The notes under the pieces were generated by a model that searched no databases, was not told where the DNA came from, and was given only the letters and a program-made list of their open reading frames with translations. A DNA stretch of 64,000 bases from contig NZ_WMDQ01000001.1 in NCBI RefSeq assembly GCF_009707955.1, forward strand, positions 310,001 through 374,000. The letters are read 5' to 3'. This stretch comes from Flavobacterium sp. LC2016-13. GTDB taxonomy: Bacteria > Bacteroidota > Bacteroidia > Flavobacteriales > Flavobacteriaceae. The position numbers were made by a program, and so were the translations under genes. Within the stretch, counting starts at the first letter, position 1. Every line of letters starts with the position of its first letter. Below, piece after piece: positions 25,825 through 35,186 of the stretch.

Positions 25825-26841
25825 TTATACATTCCTCACTTTTTGTTCCCATTTCCAAGCACTTGCCATTGCTTCATCTAAACTTAATTCTGCTTTCCAG
25901 CCTAAGACATTATTTGCCTTGTCTGTATTAGCATACGCTTCAGTGATATCACCTTCGCGGCGAGGCTTAATTACGTATGGCAGTTTTTTATCGCTTACTT
26001 TTTCAAAACTATGAATCACTTCAAGAACTGAACTTCCTGTTCCGGTTCCTAAATTAAAGGTTTCTACTTTTTGAAGATTCTTTTTATTCAATAAACGCTG
26101 CAACGCAATAACGTGTGCTTTTGCTAAATCAACAACGTGAATATAATCTCGAACGGCAGTTCCGTCCGCTGTTGGGTAATCGTTTCCGAAAACTGATAAT
26201 TCCTGACGTAATCCTATTCCGGTTTGTGTAATAAACGGAACTAAATTTTGAGGAACTCCCAAAGGCAATTCTCCAATTTCAGTTGAAGAATGTGCTCCAA
26301 CCGGATTAAAATAACGCAATAAAATAGCACTTATATTAGTTACTTTAGCTGTATCGGTAATAATTTCTTCTCCAATTTGTTTAGTGTTCCCGTAAGGAGA
26401 CATCGCTGTTTGAACCGGAGCATCTTCTGTAATTGGCATTTTTTCGGCTTGACCGTAAACTGTACAAGATGAACTAAAAATAAAACTTGCTTCAGGTTTT
26501 TCTTTTAATTCCTGCAACAAATACACTAAAGTGTTAATGTTATTTTCATAATACAATAACGGATTTTCAACACTTTCACCAACTGCTTTTGAAGCTGCAA
26601 AATGAATTACTCCTGTAACGTCATTATGTTTTTTAAAGAAATCCTGAACTAACGCTTTTTCTCTTAAATCAATTTTTTCGAATAAAGGCGTTTTACCTGT
26701 AATTGCAGTAATTCCTTTTAAAACATCTTCTGTAGCATTAGAAAGATTATCAATTATCACAACTTCAAAGCCTTCATTTTGCAATTCGACTACGGTGTGA
26801 GAACCAATAAATCCTAATCCTCCTGTTACTAATATTTTCAT
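25825..26841 (-). CDS. galE: UDP-glucose 4-epimerase
   Basis: This 338-residue SDR enzyme interconverts UDP-glucose and UDP-galactose with NAD. The Rossmann motif is VTGGLGFIGSHTVVEL at 5-20, the catalytic Tyr-x-x-x-Lys is in SPYGNTKQIGEE near 150, and RYFNPVGAHSSTEIGE near 178 and RDYIHVVDLAKAHV near 230 are GalE-specific. It is the last gene of an operon with a sugar aminotransferase, so the pathway is probably surface polysaccharide or LPS. Confidence 0.95.
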   Translation of the reverse strand: MKILVTGGLGFIGSHTVVELQNEGFEVVIIDNLSNATEDVLKGITAITGKTPLFEKIDLREKALVQDFFKKHNDVTGVIHFAASKAVGESVENPLLYYENNINTLVYLLQELKEKPEASFIFSSSCTVYGQAEKMPITEDAPVQTAMSPYGNTKQIGEEIITDTAKVTNISAILLRYFNPVGAHSSTEIGELPLGVPQNLVPFITQTGIGLRQELSVFGNDYPTADGTAVRDYIHVVDLAKAHVIALQRLLNKKNLQKVETFNLGTGTGSSVLEVIHSFEKVSDKKLPYVIKPRREGDITEAYANTDKANNVLGWKAELSLDEAMASAWKWEQKVRNV

Positions 26842-26863
26842 TTTTTACTTTTTCTTATTTGGT

Positions 26864-27298
26864 TTATATTTTAAAACCCTGTCTTGCAATAAGTAACCAG
26901 TTATTTTTCTGTTTTTGCCAAACAAGCATTATTCCAATTTTAATGTCTTTATCAATTCCGCCATCTTTAGTATGAGCTGATAAAACGTGTCTGACAATTG
27001 CCACATCGCCATTAATACTAATGGTTTGGTTTTGAAATTCTATTGTTACAAAATCAGATTTCCCGCTAACGATTCCTTCTATAAATTCTGATTGATTTTG
27101 AAAGTTGCCATTTGAATGCACATATTCTAATTTATCAGAAGTCAATGCTTTTAATTTCACGCCATCTGCATCAATCATTGCCTGACGCAAAATTTCAACA
27201 CGACTATTGACAGCTGTTTCTTCTTTAGAATTCGATTTTTGAGCAAAAACTGAAACCTGAAAAAGAAACATCAAAATTAAAACATGAAAGAATCTCAT
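26864..27298 (-). CDS. DUF4440 (SnoaL/NTF2-like) secreted protein
   Basis: A signal peptide (residues 1-19, ending VSVFAQKS) precedes an NTF2-like cone domain: EILRQAMIDADGVKLKALTS, YVHSNGNFQNQSEFIEGIVSG and a C-terminal MLVWQKQKNNWLLIARQGFK. It is 144 residues. Role unknown. It lies 5 bases after the DegT aminotransferase and 22 before galE, so it is co-transcribed with genes of sugar metabolism although itself exported. Confidence 0.88.
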   Translation of the reverse strand: MRFFHVLILMFLFQVSVFAQKSNSKEETAVNSRVEILRQAMIDADGVKLKALTSDKLEYVHSNGNFQNQSEFIEGIVSGKSDFVTIEFQNQTISINGDVAIVRHVLSAHTKDGGIDKDIKIGIMLVWQKQKNNWLLIARQGFKI

Positions 27299-27303
27299 AA
27301 TTA

Positions 27304-28437
27304 TTATTTGTTTAAAAATTCAAGAACTGAATCTGTAATAAATTTAATTTGTTCATCATCCAATTCTGTATGCATTGGTAAAGCAATTACTTCTTTAACC
27401 AATTGATTTGTTACAGGAAATTGTTCTTCTTTATAACGCGTATCTATATAAGCTTTTTGAGAGTGCAACGGAATTGGGTAATAAATTGCACACGGAATTC
27501 CTTTATCCAGCAAATGCTGCATTAATCCATTTCTGTCTGCGTCAAGAATTCTCAATACATATTGATGAAAAACGTGATCATTTTGTTCAGCATCAAATTC
27601 CGGAGTTACAATATGTGCATTTCCGGCAAAAGCTGCATTATATTTTGTTGCTGCGCGACGACGTGCTTTATTATATTCGTCTAACAAAGGCAATTTTGCA
27701 TTTAAAACTCCCGCCTGAATACTATCTAAACGCGAATTTACTCCCACAACATCGTGGTGGTAACGCTCATACATTCCGTGATTTACGATTCCGCGGATAA
27801 TGTGCGCTAATTTATCGTCGTTTGTAAAAATTGCTCCACCGTCACCATAACAGCCTAAATTTTTAGACGGAAAAAATGAAGTTGCAGCAACATGACCAAT
27901 AATACCTACTTTGCTTTTTGTTCCTGATTTAGAAACGTAATCAGCTCCAATTGCTTGTGCATTATCTTCAATTACATATAAGTTATGTTCTGCAGCAATT
28001 TCCATAATCGCATCCATGTTAGCGGCACGGCCAAATAAATGTACAGGAACAATTGCTTTGGTTTTTGGTGTAATTGCTTTTTTAATTGCCTCGATATCAA
28101 TATTCATATTGGTAATATCAACATCTACCAAAACCGGAGTTAATTGCAATAAAGCAATTACTTCTACAGTTGCAGCAAAAGTAAAATCTGCTGTAATTAC
28201 TTCATCGCCCGGTTTTAAATCTAATCCCATCATTGCAATTTGCAATGCATCGGTACCATTTGCGCACGGAATAACATGTTTTGCCCCTAAATAATCTTCA
28301 AGGTTTTTTTGAAATTGATGAACTAAAGGTCCATTTATATAAGTATTTGTATCTAAAACTTCTTGAATTGAAGCATCAACAGTAGCTTTTATTTTTTCGT
28401 ATTGACTCTTTAAGTCAACCATTTGTATTTTTTTCAT
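27304..28437 (-). CDS. DegT/DnrJ/EryC1/StrS sugar aminotransferase
   Basis: This 377-residue PLP enzyme aminates keto-sugars bound to nucleotides. CANGTDALQIAMMGLDLKPGD near 57, EVITADFTFAATVEVI near 79, EDNAQAIGADY near 155 and the PLP-Lys motif FFPSKNLGCYGDGGAIFTND near 188 are typical. The first gene of the operon with DUF4440 and galE. With waaA divergent upstream, this looks like an envelope sugar locus. The exact sugar is unknown. Confidence 0.93.
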   Translation of the reverse strand: MKKIQMVDLKSQYEKIKATVDASIQEVLDTNTYINGPLVHQFQKNLEDYLGAKHVIPCANGTDALQIAMMGLDLKPGDEVITADFTFAATVEVIALLQLTPVLVDVDITNMNIDIEAIKKAITPKTKAIVPVHLFGRAANMDAIMEIAAEHNLYVIEDNAQAIGADYVSKSGTKSKVGIIGHVAATSFFPSKNLGCYGDGGAIFTNDDKLAHIIRGIVNHGMYERYHHDVVGVNSRLDSIQAGVLNAKLPLLDEYNKARRRAATKYNAAFAGNAHIVTPEFDAEQNDHVFHQYVLRILDADRNGLMQHLLDKGIPCAIYYPIPLHSQKAYIDTRYKEEQFPVTNQLVKEVIALPMHTELDDEQIKFITDSVLEFLNK

Positions 28438-28574
28438 TTCTATTTCTTTATTTAAAACTTAAGATTTGTTTTTGGAACTGAATCTTCAAAACGAAGAACA
28501 AAAATAGTTATTTAATACCTTCAAACCAATGAAAATAATCGAAAGAAATGTATTTTAGCACCAAAATTATACAC

Positions 28575-29804
28575 ATGCTTTTTCTATATAATATTGTTGT
28601 TTCTATTGCCGGTTTTTTTCTGAAAATTATTGCCCTTTTTAGTCCAAAAATTAAACTTTTTGTTGAGGGCAGGAAAAGTGTATTTACCATTTTAGAAGAA
28701 AAAATTAAATCTACAGATAAAACAATCTGGTTTCATTCAGCATCACTTGGCGAGTATGAACAAGGTTTGCCTGTAATCGAAAAAATCAAAGAAAAATATC
28801 CTTATCATAAAATTATAGTTACCTTTTTTTCGCCTTCAGGTTATGAGGTTCGAAAGAATAATAATGTTGCTGATGTCACTTTATACCTGCCTTTGGACAC
28901 TAAAAAAAATGCAAAAAAGTTTTTAAAATTAGCACATCCTGAATTGGTGTTCTTCATTAAATATGAATTTTGGCTGAATTATTTAAAAGAGCTTGAAAAA
29001 AGCAAAACGCCAACGTATTTAATTTCAGGCATTTTTAGAGACAGTCAAATGTTTTTTAAATGGTACGGCGGTTTTTACAGAAAAGCATTAAAAGCTTTTA
29101 CTTATTTCTTTGTTCAGAATGAAAGTTCTAAAGAAAAAATTGAATCTATCGGATTTCACAATGTAATTGTTTCGGGCGATACACGATTTGACCGCGTAAA
29201 TGCTATATTGGAAAGAGACAATAAGCTTGAGTTTATTGAGAACTTTAAAAATAACCAAACTACAATTGTCATTGGAAGTTCCTGGCCAAAAGACGAAGTT
29301 CTACTCGCCGAATATATCAATCAGGCTCCTTCAACTGTAAAATTTATTATTGCTCCGCATAATATTAAAGCAGATCAAATTTCTGATCTGAAATCACAAA
29401 TTACAAAATCAAGTATTTTATTTTCAGAAAAGGAGAATATCGATTTATCTAACTTTCAGGTTCTTATTATTGATACAATAGGTTTATTAACCAAAATTTA
29501 TAGCTACGGAACGATAGCGTATGTTGGCGGCGGTTTTGGAAATCCGGGTATTCACAATATTCTTGAGCCTGCAACATTTGGAATTCCTATTATAATTGGA
29601 CCTAATTATTCAAACTTTGCCGAAGCAGTTCAATTAGTCGAACTAGGCGGTTGTATTGTTATATCTAATAAGGAGGAGTTAAAACACAATCTTGACGAGT
29701 TGATTAATAATAAAACATTACTGAACGAAAAAGGTGAAATTTGTGAGTCGTATATTCAGAACAATACAGGCGCTACAAATAGCATTATGAAAATCGTCTC
29801 TTAG
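28575..29804 (+). CDS. waaA: 3-deoxy-D-manno-octulosonic acid (Kdo) transferase
   Basis: Adds Kdo from CMP-Kdo to lipid A precursor at the inner face of the inner membrane. The frame is open from an ATG at 28548, but a promoter-like TATTTTAG at 28551-28558 lies after that codon, so the ATG at 28575 (MLFLYNIVVSIAG) fits better: 409 residues. An N-terminal membrane anchor is followed by IWFHSASLGEYEQGLPVIE, FSPSGYEV near 85, IKYEFWLNYL near 125 and the C-terminal GGGFGNPGIHNILEPATFG, all WaaA signatures. It is divergent from the DegT operon. Confidence 0.94.
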   Translation: MLFLYNIVVSIAGFFLKIIALFSPKIKLFVEGRKSVFTILEEKIKSTDKTIWFHSASLGEYEQGLPVIEKIKEKYPYHKIIVTFFSPSGYEVRKNNNVADVTLYLPLDTKKNAKKFLKLAHPELVFFIKYEFWLNYLKELEKSKTPTYLISGIFRDSQMFFKWYGGFYRKALKAFTYFFVQNESSKEKIESIGFHNVIVSGDTRFDRVNAILERDNKLEFIENFKNNQTTIVIGSSWPKDEVLLAEYINQAPSTVKFIIAPHNIKADQISDLKSQITKSSILFSEKENIDLSNFQVLIIDTIGLLTKIYSYGTIAYVGGGFGNPGIHNILEPATFGIPIIIGPNYSNFAEAVQLVELGGCIVISNKEELKHNLDELINNKTLLNEKGEICESYIQNNTGATNSIMKIVS

Positions 29805-30109
29805 GCTTTTAAAAAATATCAAACCTTAGTTTTGGGTCGTTTTTATAGAGAAAAGACCTTAAAAGCGCTTATTTTAGCATTTTCAGCTTACAGAATAATC
29901 AACTAAAAGCAAAATAAACCGCAAGTAAATGAATATAAAAAGCTAATTCCCTTATAGAATATTCAACGAAAAATAATCATAGCGAAAAATACCATAATAT
30001 AACATATTTTTGCTGTTTTGGCATTATATTTGATAAAATAAGATAATCGTGAGCAATGAAAATATTTTAAAAAAAAAATAAAAAAATATTTTACATATTA
30101 AAAAATTTA

Positions 30110-30117
30110 TATCTTTG
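30110..30117 (+). promoter_or_regulatory. Strong -7 box (TATCTTTG) of the heptad-repeat lipoprotein
   Basis: TATCTTTG ends 37 bases before the ATG in a very AT-rich region. No TTTG -33 is seen. The 29805-30154 gap has no other feature I can name. Confidence 0.65.
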
Positions 30118-30154
30118 CCACGAATTAATAATTAACCTTTTATAATAAAGTAAG

Positions 30155-30379
30155 ATGAAAAAAGTATTTTTAAGTTTAGCTGTTGTTGCTGTTTTAACTG
30201 TTGTATCTTGTAAAAAAGCTGACGCTGCAGCTACTGAAACTGTAGATTCTACTGCTGTTGCTGTTGATTCTGCTGCTGCTGTAGTTGATTCTGCTGCTGT
30301 AACTGTTGATTCTGCTGCTGCAAAAGTTGATTCTGCTGCTGCAAAAGTTGAAGACGCTGCTAAAGAAGTAAAAAAATAA
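30155..30379 (+). CDS. Small lipoprotein of alanine/valine heptad repeats
   Basis: The 74-residue protein has a type II signal peptide with lipobox TVVSC (Cys19). Residues 30-71 are six 7-residue units of the form VDSAAAx (VDSTAVA, VDSAAAV, VDSAAVT, VDSAAAK twice, VEDAAKE). Val at position a and Ala at position d predict a tight coiled coil, as in Braun-type lipoproteins, though there is no sequence match. It lacks the S-D-D signal after Cys, so it should face the periplasm. It has a strong promoter and terminator, suggesting high expression. Similar Ala/Asp-rich lipoproteins are common in flavobacteria with no known role. Confidence 0.85.
   Translation: MKKVFLSLAVVAVLTVVSCKKADAAATETVDSTAVAVDSAAAVVDSAAVTVDSAAAKVDSAAAKVEDAAKEVKK
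30242..30367 (+). repeat. Six 21-bp tandem repeats coding the heptads
   Basis: The repeats keep frame (21 bases each) with core GTTGATTCTGCTGCTG. Units differ by few bases, so copy number could vary without breaking the frame. Confidence 0.8.
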
Positions 30380-30405
30380 TTAGAACCTAAATTCTAAAGA
30401 TTTTA

Positions 30406-30431
30406 AAACCATCACTGCGATGGTTTTTTTT
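30406..30431 (+). terminator. Terminator of the lipoprotein gene
   Basis: AAACCATC pairs with GATGGTTT around ACTGC, followed by seven T residues. Confidence 0.85.
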
Positions 30432-30465
30432 ATGATCGTTTTTTCCTACTTGATCATAAAAACGC

Positions 30466-30500
30466 AAAAAAAAGCGTTCGCCAAGGCGAACGCTTTTTTT
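30466..30500 (-). terminator. Terminator of the yegP-like gene
   Basis: AAAAGCGTTCGCC pairs perfectly with GGCGAACGCTTTT around AA, with A/T tracts on both sides. It begins at the reverse gene's stop codon. Confidence 0.85.
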
Positions 30501-30874
30501 TATTCTATTTCATCTTCAACTACTACCTCATCTTCAAAAATTGAATCGCTCGATGAGAAATCCAAAATTTCTGCTCTTGAAGCGTATGTTACAATTTCCT
30601 TAATTCCTTTTTGCAAAAGCAATTCTGTTGTATATTTTCGACTTGTCGCGAAGTGAACCTCACCCAACATCAATTTAAAGAAATACTTCCCTCCGGATCC
30701 TTTAAATTTCAAAAATTTAACCTGATCAATATTAGCTTTAAATCTTTCAATATCTTCTTCACCCTCAAATTTCAATTCATAACTCAAACTTGTAAATATT
30801 ACTTTCCCCTTCCTTGACGTAAATACAAATTTATATTCATCATTAAATCTTTTACTAATTACAAAAGCACCCAT
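30500..30874 (-). CDS. YegP-type DUF1508 protein
   Basis: The 124-residue cytoplasmic protein has two YegP-like modules: FVISKRFNDEYKFVFTSRKGKVIFTSLSYELKFE at the N-terminus and FKGSGGKYFFKLMLGEVHFATSRKYTTELLLQKGI near 57-92, followed by an acidic tail (FEDEVVVEDEIE). Family function is unknown. Its start codon is 9 bases after a leader repeat that also precedes two other genes in this window. A -7 box (TAAATTTG on the reverse strand, 30957-30964) lies about 85 bases upstream. Confidence 0.85.
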   Translation of the reverse strand: MGAFVISKRFNDEYKFVFTSRKGKVIFTSLSYELKFEGEEDIERFKANIDQVKFLKFKGSGGKYFFKLMLGEVHFATSRKYTTELLLQKGIKEIVTYASRAEILDFSSSDSIFEDEVVVEDEIE

Positions 30875-30883
30875 TTTTTTTTG

Positions 30884-30916
30884 ATTTTAGATTTTAGATT
30901 GTTGATTTTAGATTTC
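30884..30916 (-). repeat. Leader repeat, copy A (upstream of yegP)
   Basis: Read on the reverse strand, this 33-base block ends in CAATCTAAAATCTAAAAT just before the start codon. It is identical over all 33 bases to 46738-46770. Confidence 0.9.
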
Positions 30917-30992
30917 TGCCTTAGATTCTTATATTCTTCTAAATAAATTCACTTCGCAAATTTATTTATTCAGAGTTTGAGTTTATGCAATA

Positions 30993-31022
30993 AAAAAAGC
31001 CTCTTCAAAAGAAGAGGCTTTA
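30993..31022 (-). terminator. Terminator of the tRNA-Gly/tRNA-Leu unit
   Basis: AAAGCCTCTTC pairs with GAAGAGGCTTT around AAAA; on the reverse strand it is followed by seven T residues directly after the tRNA-Leu 3' end. Confidence 0.85.
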
Positions 31023-31023
31023 G

Positions 31024-31109
31024 TACTCAGAGCGGGACTTGAACCCGCACGAACATTGCTGTTCACTGGATTTTAAGTCCAGCGTGTCTACCAATTTCAC
31101 CATCCGAGC
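31024..31109 (-). tRNA. tRNA-Leu (anticodon UAA)
   Basis: On the reverse strand the 86-base gene folds with acceptor GCTCGGA/TCTGAGT, discriminator A, an anticodon arm with loop CTTAAAA (anticodon TAA), a long variable arm typical of class II tRNA, and T arm GCGGGTTCAAGTCCCGC. CCA is not encoded. Confidence 0.95.
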
Positions 31110-31123
31110 ATTATATGGTTTTG

Positions 31124-31196
31124 AGCGAAAAACGGGGCTCGAACCCGCGACCTCGACCTTGGCAAGGTCGCGCTCTACCAACTGAGCTATTTTCGC
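31124..31196 (-). tRNA. tRNA-Gly (anticodon GCC)
   Basis: On the reverse strand, acceptor GCGAAAA/TTTTCGC, D arm TAGCTCAGTTGGTAGAGC, anticodon stem CGACC-TTGCCAA-GGTCG and T arm CGGGTTCGAGCCCCG form a 73-base tRNA. It is 14 bases from tRNA-Leu and probably shares its transcript. Confidence 0.95.
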
Positions 31197-31347
31197 GTTT
31201 CAAATTCTTGTAAGAACAACAATACTTTATTTGTTTCGTATTGCGAGTGCAAATTTAGGACATTTATTCAATTATACAAGCCTTTTTCGAAAAAAAATTA
31301 TACTTATTTTATAACTTTCTGATAACCTAAACTTTAAATATGAAAAT

Positions 31348-33954
31348 TTATTTCTTAACCAACATTCTTTTGATCTCATTGAGTTTCATTAGTGCTTCAA
31401 CCGGCGTTATTGCATTTATGTCGAGGCTTAAAATCTCTTCTTTGATCTCTTCCAATAAAGGATCGTCTAAATTAAAGAAACTCATTTGCATTTCATCTGC
31501 TGCAGATTTCACTCCGTTCAGCGCGTCGCTTGAATGATTCTTCTCTAATTTCTTCAATAACTTCTGTGCTTTTAAAATTACGATTTGAGGCATTCCGGCC
31601 ATTTTTGCTACGTGAATTCCAAAACTATGAGCGCTTCCTCCTTTTACCAGTTTTCTAATAAAAAGAACAGTGTCTTTTAATTCTTTTACCGCAACATTAT
31701 AATTCTGAATTCTAGGCAACGATTCTGTCATTTCATTTAATTCATGATAATGCGTCGCAAATAATGTTTTTGGTTTTGATGGATGTTCGTGCAAAAACTC
31801 GGCAATAGCCCAGGCAATCGAAATTCCGTCATACGTACTCGTTCCTCTTCCAATTTCATCCAAAAGCACCAAACTTCTGTCTGATATATTATTCAAAATA
31901 GAAGCTGTTTCATTCATTTCAACCATAAAAGTAGATTCCCCCATCGAAATATTATCCGACGCCCCTACTCTGGTAAATATTTTATCTACAATTCCCATTC
32001 TCACACTATCTGCGGGAACAAAACTTCCCATTTGAGCCAACAATACAATTAAAGCAGTTTGTCTCAAAATAGCAGATTTACCAGACATGTTGGGTCCGGT
32101 AATCATAATGATTTGTTGGGTTTCTCTATCCAGAAAAACATCATTAGCAATATAAGGCGTTCCAACCGGTAATTGCTTTTCGATTACAGGATGTCTTCCG
32201 TTTTTGATTTCAAGTTCAAAAGTATCGTCAATTTCCGGACACACATATTGATTTTCGACAGCCAATTGTGTAAACGAACATAAACAATCAAGTTGAGCAA
32301 CCAAATTGGCGTTCATTTGAACCGGTTTGATATAAGTCGAAATCCATGATACTAATTGCTCAAAAAGATCTGATTCAATTTTATAGATTTTCTCCTCGGC
32401 ACCTAAAATCTTGGTTTCATATTCTTTTAATTCTTCGGTAATATAACGCTCAGCATTAACCAAAGTTTGTTTACGAATCCATTCTTCCGGAACTTTATCT
32501 TTATGTGTATTTCGAACTTCTATATAATATCCAAAAACATTATTAAATGAAATTTTCAATGAAGAAATTCCGGTTCTTTCTGATTCTCTTTTTTCAATTC
32601 CTTCCAGATATTCTTTTCCTGACGTAGAGATAGCGCGTAAATCGTCTAATTCTTCACTAATTCCTTTCGCAATTGCATTTCCTTTCGCAACTGCTACAGG
32701 TGCATCCTGATTTAAGGTCGTTTTAATTTTCTCTCTCAATAAATCGCAGGCATGTAAACTATCTCCAATAATTTTTACTGCTTCTTGCGGACTTTCGAGC
32801 GCTAAAGTTTTTATCGGAATAATAGCGTCCAGAGATTCTTTCAAATAAACAATTTCGCGAGGAGAAACTTTTCCTGCAGCAATTTTAGAAATCAAACGTT
32901 CTAAATCTGAAATTTGTTTGATTTGATATTGAATGGTATGTAAAACTTCCGAATTTGCTTTTAAATACGAAACTACATCATGACGTCCTTTTATTTTATT
33001 GCTGTCTTTAAGAGGCAATGCCAGCCAACGTTTTAATAAACGCCCGCCCATTGGCGAAAGTGTTCTGTCTATTACATCTAAAAGCGTTACAGCATTTGGA
33101 TTATAACTGTGATATAATTCTAGATTTCTGATGGTAAAACGATCCATCCAAACATAAGCATCTTCTGCAATACGCTGAATGGCGGTAATATGTTGTACTC
33201 GATTATGCTGTGTTTCAGATAAATAATACAAAATTGCTCCCGAAGCAATAATTCCTTCTTTTAATTCTTCGATACCAAAACCTTTTAAGGAAACGGTTTG
33301 AAAATGCTTTGTCAAGGTTTCTAAAGCATAATCTTCTTTGTAAATCCAGTCTTCAAGGTAAAAACTATGAAAATCTTCTCCAAAAGCAGCTTTAAAATCT
33401 CCTTTATTATTCTTTGGAACGAGAACTTCACTCGGATTAAAATTCTGTAATAGTTTGTCTATATATTCAGCATTTCCCTGCGCTGTTAAAAATTCTCCGG
33501 TAGAAACATCTAAAAATGAAACTCCGATATTTTTATTTGCAAAATAAACAGATGCTAAAAAGTTATTTGTTTTTGATTGTAAAACCTCATCATTTAATGA
33601 AACTCCCGGAGTTACAAGTTCTGTAACGCCACGTTTCACGATCGTTTTAGTCATTTTTGGGTCTTCAAGCTGATCGCAAATTGCTACACGAAGTCCGGCT
33701 TTTACCAATTTTGGCAAATATGTATTGATAGAATGATGTGGAAAACCAGCCAAAGCGGTTTCAGTTTCAGAACCGGCTCCTCTTTTAGTTAGTGTGATAC
33801 CAAGAATTTTAGATGCTCTAATAGCGTCTTCTCCAAAGGTTTCATAAAAATCTCCTACTCTGAAAAGCAAACATGCATCAGGATATTTTCTCTTGATTTC
33901 GTTGTACTGTTTCATTAAGGGTGTTTCTTTCACCACTTTATCTTTAGCTGCCAA
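31348..33954 (-). CDS. mutS: DNA mismatch repair ATPase
   Basis: The 868-residue protein recognises mismatches and recruits MutL. The mismatch-reading Phe-x-Glu is in [11 protein letters not shown] near 33. The ATPase domain has Walker [16 protein letters not shown] near 626, Walker [16 protein letters not shown] near 705 and [11 protein letters not shown] near 740. The full-length MutS1 type, with N-terminal mismatch domain, is retained. It runs alone toward the tRNA genes. Confidence 0.97.
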   Translation of the reverse strand: MAAKDKVVKETPLMKQYNEIKRKYPDACLLFRVGDFYETFGEDAIRASKILGITLTKRGAGSETETALAGFPHHSINTYLPKLVKAGLRVAICDQLEDPKMTKTIVKRGVTELVTPGVSLNDEVLQSKTNNFLASVYFANKNIGVSFLDVSTGEFLTAQGNAEYIDKLLQNFNPSEVLVPKNNKGDFKAAFGEDFHSFYLEDWIYKEDYALETLTKHFQTVSLKGFGIEELKEGIIASGAILYYLSETQHNRVQHITAIQRIAEDAYVWMDRFTIRNLELYHSYNPNAVTLLDVIDRTLSPMGGRLLKRWLALPLKDSNKIKGRHDVVSYLKANSEVLHTIQYQIKQISDLERLISKIAAGKVSPREIVYLKESLDAIIPIKTLALESPQEAVKIIGDSLHACDLLREKIKTTLNQDAPVAVAKGNAIAKGISEELDDLRAISTSGKEYLEGIEKRESERTGISSLKISFNNVFGYYIEVRNTHKDKVPEEWIRKQTLVNAERYITEELKEYETKILGAEEKIYKIESDLFEQLVSWISTYIKPVQMNANLVAQLDCLCSFTQLAVENQYVCPEIDDTFELEIKNGRHPVIEKQLPVGTPYIANDVFLDRETQQIIMITGPNMSGKSAILRQTALIVLLAQMGSFVPADSVRMGIVDKIFTRVGASDNISMGESTFMVEMNETASILNNISDRSLVLLDEIGRGTSTYDGISIAWAIAEFLHEHPSKPKTLFATHYHELNEMTESLPRIQNYNVAVKELKDTVLFIRKLVKGGSAHSFGIHVAKMAGMPQIVILKAQKLLKKLEKNHSSDALNGVKSAADEMQMSFFNLDDPLLEEIKEEILSLDINAITPVEALMKLNEIKRMLVKK

Positions 33955-34076
33955 ATTAATGTCTTTTTAAATGAAAATTAAGACAGCGAATTTATAATAT
34001 TTTGAAGGAATATAGAAGCGCTTCAAAAATTAAAATAATTTAAGAATATTTTAAGTCCATATATAAGAATTTTATA

Positions 34077-34084
34077 TAGATTTG
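34077..34084 (+). promoter_or_regulatory. -7 box (TAGATTTG) of the DUF1573 gene
   Basis: TAGATTTG fits TAnnTTTG and ends 26 bases before the ATG. Confidence 0.55.
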
Positions 34085-34110
34085 TCATAATTAAAAAAGA
34101 CTCATAAAAG

Positions 34111-34533
34111 ATGAAAAAAATAATCTTAATCGCTATGTTGGCTGTAGTTGGAATTACAGCTTCTAACGCTCAAACTGCTAAAAAAGCAAAAGTTGCAAAA
34201 GTTGAAGGAGCCGGAATGGTTTTTGAAAATGAAACTATTGATTACGGAACTATCGCTCACAATGCTGATGGTAACCGTCAGTTTGTTTTTGTAAACAACG
34301 GAACTAAACCATTAATCATTACAAATACACAAGGATCTTGTGGTTGTACTGTACCAACTACTCCAAAAGAGCCAATCGCTCCGGGTGCTAAAGGTATTAT
34401 TGGTGTAAAATATGCTACTGACAGAGTTGGTGCTTTTACAAAAACTGTTACTGTTACTTCTAACGCTGAAGGACAACCAACAAAAGTACTTACAATTAAA
34501 GGTACAGTTTTACCAGATCCAGTAAAAAGCTAA
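34111..34533 (+). CDS. DUF1573 secreted protein
   Basis: A signal peptide (residues 1-20, ending TASNAQTA) and a Lys/Ala-rich linker are followed by one DUF1573 immunoglobulin-like domain: FENETIDYGTIAHNADGNRQFVF, the core TNTQGSCGCTVPTTPKEPIAPG near 70-92, and ATDRVGAFTKTVTVTSNAE. The conserved SCGCT pair may form a disulfide or bind metal. It is periplasmic or surface located. Family function is unknown, although it is very common in Bacteroidota. Confidence 0.92.
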   Translation: MKKIILIAMLAVVGITASNAQTAKKAKVAKVEGAGMVFENETIDYGTIAHNADGNRQFVFVNNGTKPLIITNTQGSCGCTVPTTPKEPIAPGAKGIIGVKYATDRVGAFTKTVTVTSNAEGQPTKVLTIKGTVLPDPVKS

Positions 34534-34556
34534 TCTGAAAAACAATAAAATAATAG

Positions 34557-34588
34557 AAAAAGCTTCCTTATCTTTGGAAGCTTTTTTT
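34557..34588 (+). terminator. Terminator of the DUF1573 gene
   Basis: AAAAAGCTTCC pairs with GGAAGCTTTTT and ends in seven T residues. Confidence 0.87.
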
Positions 34589-34608
34589 ATGACTTGAAAT
34601 CAACCCAA

Positions 34609-35145
34609 ATGAGAAAACTGGAAAATAGCGAACTAGACCGAAAATCGATTGAAGATTTTAAAAAATCAGATAAAACTCCTCTAATTTTAGTATTAGATGA
34701 TATTCGCAGTCTTCACAATATTGGTTCTGTTTTTAGAACTGCTGATGCTTTTTTGATCGAAAAAATAATTTTGTGCGGTATTACAGCTACGCCTCCAAAT
34801 AAGGAAATTCATAAAACTGCTCTTGGCGCAACAGAAACCGTTGCCTGGGAACATCATGAAAATGTTTTGGAAGTTATTGAAAACCTTAAAAAAGAAAACG
34901 TATTAACATTAGCAATCGAACAAGTTGAAAGTGCGGTTTTTCTTCAGAATTTTAAAGTTGAAGAAAATCAAAAATATGCCTTGATTTTTGGAAATGAAGT
35001 ATATGGTGTTTCACAGGAAGCCGTTGCAATTTGCGATGGATGTATTGAAATTCCTCAGTTGGGAACAAAACATTCTTTAAACATTTCTGTAAGTGCCGGA
35101 ATCGTAGTTTGGGATTTGTTTCAAAAATTGAATTGGCCTAAATAG
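34609..35145 (+). CDS. TrmH/SpoU-family RNA 2'-O-methyltransferase
   Basis: An in-frame TTG at 34594 is less likely than the ATG at 34609 (MRKLENSELDRKS), giving 178 residues. The SPOUT knot motifs are LVLDDIRSLHNIGSVFRTADAF near 28, YALIFGNEVYGVSQEAV near 123 and IEIPQLGTKHSLNISVSAGI near 147. The enzyme methylates a ribose in tRNA or rRNA. There is no substrate-binding N-terminal domain, as in compact TrmH-like proteins. The target cannot be assigned. Confidence 0.92.
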   Translation: MRKLENSELDRKSIEDFKKSDKTPLILVLDDIRSLHNIGSVFRTADAFLIEKIILCGITATPPNKEIHKTALGATETVAWEHHENVLEVIENLKKENVLTLAIEQVESAVFLQNFKVEENQKYALIFGNEVYGVSQEAVAICDGCIEIPQLGTKHSLNISVSAGIVVWDLFQKLNWPK

Positions 35146-35186
35146 ATATATATATATTGTTATTATAAAATTGATACTTTTATAAT

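Noticed and set aside
31024..31196. tRNA genes as an integration site for a genomic island
   Set aside because: No integrase and no repeated tRNA end nearby; composition is uniform on both sides.
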